DNA of 64,000 nt. Origin: Sphingopyxis sp. 2PD. GTDB lineage: Bacteria > Pseudomonadota > Alphaproteobacteria > Sphingomonadales > Sphingomonadaceae. The notes beneath the pieces are model-generated. The model was not told the DNA's origin. It searched no databases and saw only the letters and a list, made by a program, of their open reading frames with translations. The DNA is taken from contig NZ_SCMU01000008.1 in the NCBI RefSeq assembly GCF_005503695.1, positions 48,745 to 112,744 on the forward strand, written 5' to 3'. Below, piece after piece: positions 55,079 through 63,890 of this stretch; position 1 is the first letter of the stretch; each line of letters begins with the position of its first letter. Made by a program: the position numbers and the translations under genes.

Positions 55079-56161
55079 CTATGCCGATTTCCAGGGGATG
55101 TCGAGCGAGGCACGATAACGTCCCGGCCCCACAACCCCCGCGGAGAAATGTCCCTCGTCGGCAAAGCGGGCACGCAGTCGTTCCGCGACATTCTTCAGGC
55201 CGATCCCCATGCCCCTCACTGCATGCCGTGGAGTGTTGATCGGCATGTCATTTTCCACAAGCAACCGCAACCTGTCGCCTTGGCGGCTTGCGCCCAGATA
55301 GATGCTGGACGCACCGGTCATTTGCCCCACGCCGTGCTTGATGGCATTTTCCACAAGCGGCTGCAGGATCAGGCTCGGCACCAGCGCTTTTTCCACCTCG
55401 GGTGACATGTCGATGTCGAACGTCATCCGGTCGGAGAAGCGTTGGTATTCGATCTCCAGATATTCTTCCTGGAGCGCAAGTTCGTCGGCCAGCGGCACGT
55501 CGTGGAAGGGATCCAGCGTGAGCGTGGTGTGCAGGAAGGTGGAGAGCGAAAGCACCATTTTTTCCGCGCGGGTCGCCGATCCTTCCTCGATGAGTCCGGC
55601 GATCGAGTTCAGCGTATTGAATAGGAAGTGGGGATTGACCTGATAGCGCAGCGCCCGCATTTGCGCGGACAGGGCTTCTTCGCGTACCGCCGCCAGCCGA
55701 CGCTCCTTGTCGCGGACATCGAAACTATAGAGCAATGTGAGAAACATACAGGACCAGCCGAAAAAGACGGCCATGCAGGTGAACAATCCATTGGAATTTG
55801 CGTCCCAGCCGAAATCGATGCCCACGTCGGGATAGAAATATTTGTAAGCCTGCATCGTCAGCAGGAAATCGGCCAGCGACACGCCCGACGAGATCACAAA
55901 ACAATAGAGAAGATTGAGCGTCATGCTCTTCCCGCGCCATGCAAGCACGAGGAATGACATAAGCGAAATCGAGAAGATGTAGCTCAAGATGTCGATGGCA
56001 GCCGAATTGCCCGAAAAGCCTAGGGGCTGCCCCGAGCTTGCACCGCCTCCCGCAAAATGGGCCACCGCGGAATAAAAAATGCCGTTCAGCACGAAGTACA
56101 GGATTGCGATCTTGACGCTTTCCCCGAATATGGAATCGCGCGCTGGGATGGAAATCGTCAT
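55079..56161 (-). CDS. LytS-type sensor histidine kinase
   Basis: A 360-residue kinase with about four membrane segments in the first 150 residues, a short linker (FDVRDKERRLAAVREEALS), the His_kinase domain with phospho-accepting histidine in LRYQVNPHFLFNTLNSIAGL, and an HATPase domain (LVENAIKHGVGQ, and MGIGLKNVAERLRARF). Such kinases normally phosphorylate LytTR-type response regulators, but no receiver-LytTR gene is in the window; the only LytTR protein here lacks a receiver. It ends 29 bases from the convergent secreted-protein gene. Confidence 0.9.
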   Translation of the reverse strand: MTISIPARDSIFGESVKIAILYFVLNGIFYSAVAHFAGGGASSGQPLGFSGNSAAIDILSYIFSISLMSFLVLAWRGKSMTLNLLYCFVISSGVSLADFLLTMQAYKYFYPDVGIDFGWDANSNGLFTCMAVFFGWSCMFLTLLYSFDVRDKERRLAAVREEALSAQMRALRYQVNPHFLFNTLNSIAGLIEEGSATRAEKMVLSLSTFLHTTLTLDPFHDVPLADELALQEEYLEIEYQRFSDRMTFDIDMSPEVEKALVPSLILQPLVENAIKHGVGQMTGASSIYLGASRQGDRLRLLVENDMPINTPRHAVRGMGIGLKNVAERLRARFADEGHFSAGVVGPGRYRASLDIPWKSA

Positions 56162-56605
56162 ATGTGGCGGCCAGCTTCAATCCAAAACTGATTGAACAAT
56201 ACTGCCCTCCCTGTCCGAGGGCTACTTTGAATCGGCAAAGGACGCATGTGGAAAATTGGCCGCAAGGCCGAGTTCGGCGACAGCAAACTTTGGCCTCAAA
56301 CAGGTCTTCCCGCCCGCCGCCTATGTTTGCTGTTCTCGACCACGCGGTGCCGCTGTGGCGTTTGTGCAAGATTGCGAGAATCGGCCTCGCCAACGACAAT
56401 CCGGCTTCCATCCAGCGATTTCATGCCTAGGCGATGGCCGGGCAGGACAAGGCGAACGCAAAACATCATCGGCAAGTATCTCGGCCTGCTCATGAGCAGG
56501 AGATTAGGGCACGCGGCGCCGTACGGTGCAACCTAGACTGGCAGCTTGAATCAACATTGCTCGACGAAACTTCACGCAGAGAGGGGTTCGGCGCTGCTGA
56601 CGAGG
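56162..56605. other. Non-coding gap between two sensor-kinase genes
   Basis: 444 bases with no convincing gene. It contains the promoter of the LytS-type gene at its left end. Frames across it on the plus strand (for example from 56246) have no ribosome site and no recognisable motif. It may be a remnant of a lost gene, or may hold an unannotated RNA, but I see no specific structure. Confidence 0.4.
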
Positions 56606-57904
56606 TCACCGGTGAAGGTCGGACGAAAAAGCAAGGCGAAAGCTCGTGCCTCGACCACCTTTGGTTTCGCCAACGGTCAGACCGATGCCGGCCGCATCAC
56701 ACAAGCGCCGTGAGATGTCGAGGCCGAGGCCGCTCCCACTACTGGCATTGCCCTTTGCAAAGGGAACGAACGGGTTCTCGCTCGTTTCAAACCCGGGACC
56801 GTCGTCCGAGATTGACAAAGCCCTTTCATCAAAATCGATCACCAGCTGTCCGGATCCAACATGCTGAAAACAATTCCCGATCAGATTGTTGAGTACGAGT
56901 TGCAGCGAAGTGGGATGGACGAAAGCCGCGGCGCCGCTGTCGACCTTGTTCGAAACGGCAATCAGGCTGTCCGAGTAACGCACTTTGGCCCAAGCTACAG
57001 CCTTGTCGATCATAGGCCGGAGCGCCACTCTTCCCCTGACTACTCCCTTATTTTCGCGCGCCAAGGCAAGCAGTTGATCGAGCGCCAACGTCATATCTGT
57101 CGTGGCGGTTTCGATACGGCGCAGCGGTTCGACCAGATGCAGCGGAAGATCGCGCTTGAGTGCGATTACCTCCGCGGCGCCGAGGACGACGGCCAAGGGC
57201 GTCCGCAACTCGTGGCTGGCGTCGCGGGTAAAGGCCTGCTCCCGGTCGATAAATCCGCGAATACGTCCAAAGGCCTGCTCCAGCGCTTCGGCCAGCGACC
57301 CGATTTCATTGGCGGGATAGTTGGACGCGTCGATCATCGGGACGTCAGGCTCGGCTTTGGCTACGTCCAACGCCAAGTCGCTCAGGGGCTTCATCGTCCG
57401 ATCAACGAGCCACCAGGCAAAGCCCGCTACCGATATGGTAATGAGCAAACTCATCCAGACGAGCAACTTGATAAGCGAGTCCCGGAAAGGACGAACGAGC
57501 AAATCCTGGCTGACTTCGATCACCGCGAACGCCGATGCAGCCGAGGCGCCTGACCGACTGCCATTCAGATCAAATTTCTGGATATGGTAATGACGGCCTT
57601 CGCAACCGTAGAATTCGGTCTGTTTCGGATTCTGTGCGACTTCGTTCCGGATATCCAGCGGAAGCATTTCAACTCGCCGATAAATTGCAACGTCAGAGTT
57701 TTTTGCCGCTGCTACCATACCGGTCCGCGCCCATGAGGATTTCTGGTGTGCGACTTCGTCGGCCAGAGCGTTCTGGAAAAGATCGTCTTCCACGGAATAG
57801 GCTATGGCAAAGGCGGTAAGGCCAAAAATGATGCTGGTCAGAAGCACACCGCCGACGATGGTGAGCACCACCCGCGCGCGCAGGCTGTGTCGCCGCCGGT
57901 TCAC
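56606..57904 (-). CDS. Two-component sensor histidine kinase, HisKA type
   Basis: A 432-residue inner-membrane kinase: first helix (VVLTIVGGVLLTSIIFGLTAFAIA), a periplasmic domain of about 110 residues with a FYGCEGRHYHIQKFD segment, second helix (LLVWMSLLITISVAGFAWWLV), HAMP-like linker, HisKA with FTRDASHELRTPLAVV, and HATPase with LNNLIGNCFQHVG, DDGPGF and SGSGLGLDIS. The N-box has a cysteine where alanine is common. The paired response regulator starts upstream with a four-base overlap. The signal is unknown; the Cys/His-containing loop could bind metal. Confidence 0.92.
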   Translation of the reverse strand: MNRRRHSLRARVVLTIVGGVLLTSIIFGLTAFAIAYSVEDDLFQNALADEVAHQKSSWARTGMVAAAKNSDVAIYRRVEMLPLDIRNEVAQNPKQTEFYGCEGRHYHIQKFDLNGSRSGASAASAFAVIEVSQDLLVRPFRDSLIKLLVWMSLLITISVAGFAWWLVDRTMKPLSDLALDVAKAEPDVPMIDASNYPANEIGSLAEALEQAFGRIRGFIDREQAFTRDASHELRTPLAVVLGAAEVIALKRDLPLHLVEPLRRIETATTDMTLALDQLLALARENKGVVRGRVALRPMIDKAVAWAKVRYSDSLIAVSNKVDSGAAAFVHPTSLQLVLNNLIGNCFQHVGSGQLVIDFDERALSISDDGPGFETSENPFVPFAKGNASSGSGLGLDISRRLCDAAGIGLTVGETKGGRGTSFRLAFSSDLHR

Positions 57905-58614
57905 GGATCGGTCTTCAGACGAAATCCGAAACTGTGTACGGTCTCGATCAGGTGCCCATCAAATGGCTTGTCCACGACCTGCCGCAAGAGGTGCATGTGC
58001 GCGCGCAGCGAGTCCGAAGATGGCGGCTCATCGCCCCAGAGCCGCAACGTCGCCTCGTCGCGGCTGACGGGATGCGGCCAGGCTTCGGCGAGCAGCAACA
58101 GCAGTTCCCAAAGAAGCGGCGTCAGACGAAGCGGTCGCCCGTCTCGCGTGGCGATGCGCGCCTGTCGGTCGATCGTCAACGGACCCACTGAAAAACGATG
58201 CGACTGCCCGAGTTGCGGTCGCTGGGCGAGCGCCACGACCCGCGCGGCAAGCTCCGCCAGCGCGAAAGGTTTCACCAGATAATCGTCGGCGCCGTTGGCA
58301 AAACCTGCCAGCTTGTCATCAAGTGTATCGCGCGCGGTTAGCATCAGGATGGGGACGCGAAGGTCGGCGCGGCGGCGTATCTCGGCACAGACACTCAATC
58401 CATCGCGGTTCGGCAAGGCAAGGTCGAGGAGTATGATGTCAACCCGGCTGACCAACGCTTCCCGCAATCCGGCCTCGCCATCCGCAGCATAATGCAATCG
58501 GTGCCCAAGCGCCTCGAGATAGTCGATGATGTTGCCGGCGAGATCCGCATTATCCTCCACCAACAATATGTCAAAGCGGTCGCCCAAAAACACTGTCCCG
58601 ACTGTTGCCGACAC
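57901..58614 (-). CDS. OmpR/PhoB-family response regulator
   Basis: A 237-residue regulator. The receiver has acidic residues in ILLVEDNADLAG, the phosphorylated aspartate in IILLDLALPNRDG, the threonine in MLTARDTLDDKL and the lysine in DYLVKPFALAEL. The winged-helix output domain ends with HLIETVHSFGFRL. The receiver wording resembles ColR/VgrR-type regulators that respond to metals, but that is a resemblance only. The gene is divergent from the DJ-1/PfpI gene across a 107-base gap that contains a direct repeat suited to OmpR binding. Its stop overlaps the kinase start. Confidence 0.94.
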   Translation of the reverse strand: MSATVGTVFLGDRFDILLVEDNADLAGNIIDYLEALGHRLHYAADGEAGLREALVSRVDIILLDLALPNRDGLSVCAEIRRRADLRVPILMLTARDTLDDKLAGFANGADDYLVKPFALAELAARVVALAQRPQLGQSHRFSVGPLTIDRQARIATRDGRPLRLTPLLWELLLLLAEAWPHPVSRDEATLRLWGDEPPSSDSLRAHMHLLRQVVDKPFDGHLIETVHSFGFRLKTDP

Positions 58615-58629
58615 TCATTGGCGCGTGTT

Positions 58630-58646
58630 TTGTCAAAAGAACGTCA
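58630..58646. promoter_or_regulatory. Direct repeat GTCAAA-n5-GTCAAA in divergent promoter region
   Basis: GTCAAA occurs at 58630-58635 and 58641-58646, an 11-base period, i.e. one helical turn. This is the typical layout of an OmpR-family binding site. It lies between the divergent response-regulator and DJ-1/PfpI genes, close to the former's start. Confidence 0.5.
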
Positions 58647-58721
58647 AAGAGCGTTTCACATCCATATGACATATCGTGTGCAAAAGGCACCGGCATCATC
58701 AAATATTCGAAAGGTTAGAAG

Positions 58722-59765
58722 ATGTCGTTCCGGATGACAAAAATGCTGTCATGCGTGCTTGCCTTGCTGATCGTCGCGCCCGCAAACGCGGCCACCAGCG
58801 CGAATAATCGCGTCCTGTTGGTCGTCAGCGGTTATGGATTGGATGGTGGCAAAACGCGCCCTGGTTTTGAAATGGATGAACTGACCCAAGCTTATGTGGT
58901 CTTTGCTGACAACGGCCTTGACGTCGACATTGCAAGTCCATCCGGCGGGGCAGTCGTGGCCGACCAATATAATCCCAAAAAGCCCTATAACAGCCGATTC
59001 CTGGCCGACTCCGCAGCCGCAGCAAAGCTGGCCAGCACCCGCTCGCTCGCGAGCGTGAGCAAAGAGAAATATGCGGCCATCTTCATCATCGGCGGAAAAG
59101 GCTCGATGTTCGATTTGCCGATCAACGTCGAACTGAAAACATTGCTGGCCGATACCTATGAGGCCGGTGGCGTCATCGGCGCCGTCTGCCATGGCCCTGC
59201 CGTGCTGATGAATATCCCGCTCAAGGGTGGCGCCTTGCTGTTGGAAGGACGCTCAGTTACTGGCTTTTCCAACGAAGAAGAAGCCCTGTTTCACAAGGGT
59301 TGGGGGTCATCATTCCCCGTTCTGCTTGAGAACGGGCTGCGTGGCTCCGGCGCAAAATTCAGCGAGGCGCCGATGATGTTGAGCCATGTCGTCACGGATG
59401 GTCGGCTCATAACCGGACAGAATCCGGCGTCCACTGCGGCGGCTGCAGAAGCCATGATCAAGGCTATGGGCCGAACGCCAGCGCCGCGGCAGCCATGGGT
59501 AGATGAGCGTAGCATGGCGCTACTCTCTCAAATGCTCAGCGACGACAAGGTGAAGGCACGCGCCGCCTTCAACGCGGACCCCAAGCTTTATGACGTTGCG
59601 CTTATTGCGACGTGGGGCTTTTTTCGGGCCCAATCGGCAGGATCGGATCGAAGCGCACTGGCCCATGCGGTCGAGGTGATGGAGCTGGCCCTGCCTCATT
59701 TCAGCCGACCAGAGCTGGTTGCCGGCCTCGCCGAGGCCCGAAACAAGCTTGAAAAAATGCAGTGA
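58722..59765 (+). CDS. Exported DJ-1/PfpI superfamily protein
   Basis: A 347-residue protein. A signal peptide (MLSCVLALLIVAPANAA) precedes a DJ-1/PfpI domain with GFEMDELTQAYVVFADNGLDVDIASP, the IIGGKGSMFDLP loop and the nucleophile elbow IGAVCHGPAVLMN with its cysteine. The C-terminal ~110 residues (from about PRQPWVDERSMALL) are extra and helical, not part of the usual domain. Relatives act as chaperones, glyoxalases or hydrolases; export makes a stress role in the envelope plausible. It is divergent from the two-component genes and followed 240 bases later by an ABC transporter. Confidence 0.85.
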   Translation: MSFRMTKMLSCVLALLIVAPANAATSANNRVLLVVSGYGLDGGKTRPGFEMDELTQAYVVFADNGLDVDIASPSGGAVVADQYNPKKPYNSRFLADSAAAAKLASTRSLASVSKEKYAAIFIIGGKGSMFDLPINVELKTLLADTYEAGGVIGAVCHGPAVLMNIPLKGGALLLEGRSVTGFSNEEEALFHKGWGSSFPVLLENGLRGSGAKFSEAPMMLSHVVTDGRLITGQNPASTAAAAEAMIKAMGRTPAPRQPWVDERSMALLSQMLSDDKVKARAAFNADPKLYDVALIATWGFFRAQSAGSDRSALAHAVEVMELALPHFSRPELVAGLAEARNKLEKMQ

Positions 59766-60005
59766 CAATATGATTGTCCGAATTCGCCGTTGCGAAGCGA
59801 CCGCTGCTGCGGTCGGGGGCGTCCGACACCTGGTCTGACCGACGCCGGGAGCCCCCGCAGTGCAGCCGCCCCAAAGCCGGCGCACGTTCTGGCAAATATT
59901 TTTTGCGGCCGCCTGCATCGACGCTTCCGCGCGTGTCGGCAGGTCGTCTTTCACCTTCATTCGACATTGGCTGGGGCGAAAGTCCGGCGGAGAGAGGAAC
60001 AGACC
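59766..60005. other. Intergenic region between DJ-1/PfpI and ABC genes
   Basis: No gene. It includes a small hairpin (gaccgctgctgcggtc near 59809-59824) that could terminate the upstream gene, and a strong ribosome site (GGAGAGAGGA) just before the ATPase start at 60006. Confidence 0.4.
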
Positions 60006-60665
60006 ATGCAGGACATGATCGAATTGCATGACATCAGCCATCACTTTGATACGGCCAGCGAGAGGATTGGCCTGTTCCAGGGGCTTTCCTGCACCATCCG
60101 TGCGAATGAAACCCTGGCCATCGTGGGGCCGTCGGGGGCGGGAAAATCCAGCCTGCTGTCCATTGCCGCAGGCCTGGAGGTTCCTGCCGGCGGCACGGTC
60201 TGCTTCACCATCGACGGCGTTCCTGTGGATGCGCTGACAATGCGCGCCAATTCCGGTTTCATCTTTCAGCAATTCCACCTGATGCCGGAGCTCGATGCGA
60301 TCGGCAATCTGGCATTGCCGCTCCGGCTGAAGGGCAACAGACACGCGTTCGACATCGCCGCCCTCTGGCTAGACAAGATCGGCCTCAAAGATCGAGCCCG
60401 ACACCGCCCCCATCAGTTGAGCGGCGGCGAGCAGCAGCGCATTGCGGTGACGCGGGCATTCGTGACCGCGCCGCGTTTCATTTTTGCCGACGAACCCACG
60501 GGCAACCTGGATATGCATACTTCCGAAAGCGTGGCCGAGCTGATGTTCGGCTGCGCCCGCGAGACTGGGTGCGGCCTGGTCATAGTGACGCACAGCAAAC
60601 CATTGGCAAGGCGTGCTGACGCCAGTCTGCATCTGTCGGCCGGCCGCCTGGAGGCGGCAGCATGA
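60006..60665 (+). CDS. ABC transporter ATPase, LolD/YbbA/MacB type
   Basis: A 219-residue nucleotide-binding protein. Walker A is VGPSGAGKSSLLS, the Q-loop is GFIFQQFHLMPEL, the signature is HQLSGGEQQRIAVTRA, Walker B is FIFADEPTGNLD, and the H-switch is VIVTHSKPLARRAD. The type matches energising subunits of FtsX-fold transporters that pump or mechanically extract envelope substrates rather than importers. The stop overlaps the start of a large permease by four bases, making an obligate pair. Confidence 0.93.
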   Translation: MQDMIELHDISHHFDTASERIGLFQGLSCTIRANETLAIVGPSGAGKSSLLSIAAGLEVPAGGTVCFTIDGVPVDALTMRANSGFIFQQFHLMPELDAIGNLALPLRLKGNRHAFDIAALWLDKIGLKDRARHRPHQLSGGEQQRIAVTRAFVTAPRFIFADEPTGNLDMHTSESVAELMFGCARETGCGLVIVTHSKPLARRADASLHLSAGRLEAAA

Positions 60666-63136
60666 GCTGGTTTAAACTGATCCTTGAAAATAGCTGGCGT
60701 GACCTGAGGATGGGTGACGGTCGCATCAGTCTGGCCACGCAAACCGTCCTGCTGTTCTTCCTCATGACGCTGACGCTCTCCAGCGCGTCGATCCAAAACT
60801 ATCTGGCAGGCAATCTTGATCAGATGCTCGGGTCCGACCTCGTTGTCGAGAGCCATGCGCCGCTGAAGAGCGAAGACGAAATCGCCCTCAGGTCGCTGGC
60901 GCAGCGCGTCTCGGTAACGCAATTAATCGACATCACTGTGACCCACAAGAATGAATGGGCAAGGGTGAAACTGAAGCTGATCGATGACGCATACCCCATG
61001 CAGGGCAATCTTCAGGTTGGCGATACACCGGTTGCGACGCAGCGCGCCGTGAACAAGGGGCCGGCGATCGGAGAGGTCTGGCTTGAACCGCGGCTCGCGG
61101 GGCAGCTGCAAATGCAGGTCGGAGACATTCTCACCATCGGCGGCACGGAATTGCGGCTGGGTGCCATCCTGTTTCACGAACCCGACCGGATCATGGAAGG
61201 CCATAGCACCGCTCTGCGGGCGATGGTGCATACCGGCAGCCTGAAGGCTGGGTCGATTGACCGCGGAAACAGCCTTACGCGCTATTTGGCCAGCGCGGAC
61301 GAAAGCCAGCAAATCGCCGTCGAAAGCTGGGCGCGCGATGCCCTTGCCGGCGCCAATGTGATCAAGAAGATCGGCGGGCAGCACCCGCTCGCCAGCTTCT
61401 GGCAGCGGACCGAAAATTTCCTCGGCCTCGCATCGGTGATCCTCTTCTTCATGGGCGCCGTCGCGCTCGACATGACCAATCGCCGCTGGCTCGCCAAAAT
61501 GCGCTATCGGCTCGCGATCTATGCGAGCTTCGGCGTCCGCACCAGCACTGCCATGCTGATGGCGCTGGGAGAATGGCTGATCGGATTCCTGCTGTCAGCC
61601 TTGCTCGCCGCTTTGCTGGCGATCTTCGCCTGCGGCCTCATTGTCGGCCAGCTGCAGGGCCAGTTTCCCGGGCTTCAGACATCATGGCACTGGGTTGCTG
61701 CATTGAAGACCGTCGGACTTGTCTTTTTGCTTTTGATCGCGCTCCAGATTCCGAGCTTCCTCCAACTCTCCCGCGCCTCGCTGCTTTCGCTGATCCGCAA
61801 TCCCGCCGAAGGCAGCTTTGTGTGGCACCGGCTCGTCTGGAGCTTTCTATCGGTGGCCCTGCTGGCTGCCGCCTATTCGGACAATTGGCTGCTAACCGGT
61901 CTGACGCTTTCGGCAATCGCCGCTGCTCTCGCATTGATGGTAGCGTTGACTTGGACATTCGTCCGGCTGGGCGATTTGTGGGGGCGCCGACGTACCGGCC
62001 TGCTTCCCTTCGCATTTTTCATGATGCGCCAGCGCCTGTTCGCCAAATCGGCGCAGGTACTGGGCCTGGGTCTCTGCGGACTTCTGCTGCTGTTTACGTT
62101 GATGCTGATGCGCGATCTCGGCGCAACGATGGAAAGCCATAGCCGCAGTCACGACGGCAATCTCATGATCTCGGACGCCCGGTCCGACCAGATTGACGGG
62201 ATCCATCGCTGGGCCGCGCAAACGGGCAGCACCGTACGCACGCTACGTCCATTTGTGCCAGCGCAGCTTGTTGCCGTGAACGGCAAGAGCCTCGATGAGT
62301 TTCAAAAGCCGAGCGACACTCTGGCCACACTTCAGGATCCCATCCGACTAAGTTGGGCAAAAGACATGCCCAGGAATAACCGTCTCGTCGGCGGCAAATG
62401 GTGGCCGACAGACACCGCCAACTGGCAACAGATTTCTGCCGAGCCCGAAGTCATGACGGACATGGGGTTCAGCTATGGCGATGTTCTTACGTTCCGGATC
62501 AACGGTAAATCCTATGATTTCAACTTGGCGGCGAGCCACGCCTACAAGCCTGGCGCTGGGTCGATCACCTTCTGGTTTCAGGTCCCTTTATCGGCGCGAG
62601 CACAAATCGATGCTGCCACGCACCATATGGGGAGCATGGAACTGCCGGAAACGGCTTGGGATGCGCTGGCGCAACTCTGGCAGCAATATCCCACCCTCTC
62701 GCTGGTCCCGCTCAAGGAGTTGACCGAACGGTTTGATCAAACGCTCGGGATAGTCACCAAGTTGACCACTGGTTATGCAGCCATGGTGCTCTTGCTGGCG
62801 CTCTTTGTACTCGCTGCTTCAATCAGCGGTTTCAGCGCCGACGACCGCCAGAAGAACGGCTTGCTGATGAGCATGGGGCTAAAAGGCACGGACTGCCTCA
62901 GGCTCAATCTCTATGAGTGGGGCGGCACGGCCTTGATCGCCGCAGCTGGGGCCGTCGCAGGCACTTGGATTGCAGGGCGGCTGATCTATCAGGCGCAGTT
63001 CAATCTGGCCTACGATCCGGACATTCTTTGGGTTGCAGCGATGGTCTTTACCATGATCATCACGGTGTGCCTGGTGGGCTATATAGCTTGTCGTCACAGT
63101 CTCAACGTCTCGGTCCGGACGCTGATGACAACATAG
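60662..63136 (+). CDS. Large FtsX-family ABC permease, YbbP-like
   Basis: An 824-residue inner-membrane protein with the duplicated FtsX/MacB architecture of YbbP (804 residues): an N-terminal helix (LATQTVLLFFLMTLTLSSASI), a periplasmic domain of about 200 residues, a block of several helices, a second periplasmic domain (about residues 490-690), and a last helix bundle (YAAMVLLLALFVLAASISGFSADDRQKNGLLMSMGLKG is the FtsX consensus region). Together with its ATPase it probably moves or releases a lipid, peptide or toxic compound. Substrate is not deducible. It is the last intact gene before the insertion elements. Confidence 0.9.
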   Translation: MSWFKLILENSWRDLRMGDGRISLATQTVLLFFLMTLTLSSASIQNYLAGNLDQMLGSDLVVESHAPLKSEDEIALRSLAQRVSVTQLIDITVTHKNEWARVKLKLIDDAYPMQGNLQVGDTPVATQRAVNKGPAIGEVWLEPRLAGQLQMQVGDILTIGGTELRLGAILFHEPDRIMEGHSTALRAMVHTGSLKAGSIDRGNSLTRYLASADESQQIAVESWARDALAGANVIKKIGGQHPLASFWQRTENFLGLASVILFFMGAVALDMTNRRWLAKMRYRLAIYASFGVRTSTAMLMALGEWLIGFLLSALLAALLAIFACGLIVGQLQGQFPGLQTSWHWVAALKTVGLVFLLLIALQIPSFLQLSRASLLSLIRNPAEGSFVWHRLVWSFLSVALLAAAYSDNWLLTGLTLSAIAAALALMVALTWTFVRLGDLWGRRRTGLLPFAFFMMRQRLFAKSAQVLGLGLCGLLLLFTLMLMRDLGATMESHSRSHDGNLMISDARSDQIDGIHRWAAQTGSTVRTLRPFVPAQLVAVNGKSLDEFQKPSDTLATLQDPIRLSWAKDMPRNNRLVGGKWWPTDTANWQQISAEPEVMTDMGFSYGDVLTFRINGKSYDFNLAASHAYKPGAGSITFWFQVPLSARAQIDAATHHMGSMELPETAWDALAQLWQQYPTLSLVPLKELTERFDQTLGIVTKLTTGYAAMVLLLALFVLAASISGFSADDRQKNGLLMSMGLKGTDCLRLNLYEWGGTALIAAAGAVAGTWIAGRLIYQAQFNLAYDPDILWVAAMVFTMIITVCLVGYIACRHSLNVSVRTLMTT

Positions 63137-63154
63137 CGCCAGCATGACGGGTTA

Positions 63155-63890
63155 ACCGCGATCGCGCCGATGCTGCCCGGCAAGGCATCTGATCCTGGCC
63201 GCACAGCATTGGATAACCGCGTGTTCGTGAACGGTGTTTTGTGGGTTTTGCGGTCGGGTGCGCGCTGGTCGGACCTGCCGGAGCGCTATGGCAAGTACAA
63301 GACTATCCACAAGCGCTTCACCCGCTGGGCCGCCGCCGGGGTGTGGGAAGGCATCTTCACCTCGCTCGCCCGCGATCGGGACAATGAGTATCTGATGATC
63401 GACAGCTCGATCGTGCGCGCCCATGCCCAAGCGGCGACGGGTCAAAAAGGGGGCTCGGCGACCAGGCTCTGGGGCGCTCCCGAGGAGGACTGACCTCCAA
63501 ATGGCATATCGCGGTCGATACCTTCGGACGACCGATGCGCTTCATTCTGACCGGCGGCCATGTCAGCGATGCCAAGCTCGCGATCCCGTTGCTGACCGGT
63601 CTCGACGCTCGCCATGTCCTCGCCGACAAGGCTTATGACAGCCACGCCATCCTCGACCATGTCGAAACCAGCGGCGCTCGGCCCGTCATCCCCCAGCGCG
63701 TCTGCATGCCACGCCGACGCGATTTTGACCCTGCCACCTACAGGCTTCGCAACAGGATCGAGCGCACCATCGGCAAGCTCAAACAGCTGCACCGCGTCGC
63801 CACGCGATACGACCGCCTCCCACACAACTACCTCGCAACTCTATACCTCGCCGCCATCGCCTTCTGGTGCTGAATGTCGATTCAACCTAG
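63155..63890 (+). mobile_element. 5'-truncated IS5-family insertion sequence
   Basis: The body of an IS5-family (IS427-type) element with transposase in two overlapping frames. The conserved start of the transposase is missing: in-frame sequence left of AIAPMLPGKASDPG joins directly to the permease 3' flank, and no left terminal repeat is recognisable. The right end lies near cctag at about 63887-63892, where the next element begins. Boundaries are approximate. Confidence 0.7.
63170..63873 (+). pseudogene. Transposase of truncated IS5-family element, -1 frameshift
   Basis: Frame 1 (63170-63493) carries GVLWVLRSGARWSDLPERYG and the first catalytic-region aspartate in LMIDSSIVRAHAQ. The second frame resumes GDQALGRSRGGLTSKWHIAVDT and encodes VLADKAYDS and RNRIERTIGKLKQLHR, with the second aspartate and the glutamate of the DDE triad. 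The frames are offset by -1 at caaaaaggggg (63443-63453), the slippery type used for programmed frameshifting in this family. Because the usual N-terminal ~20 residues are missing, the copy is probably inactive. Confidence 0.85.

Noticed and set aside
59520..60344. Minus-strand frame of 274 codons between DJ-1 and ABC genes
   Set aside because: It overlaps the ATPase and DJ-1 genes on the opposite strand and shows no motif.
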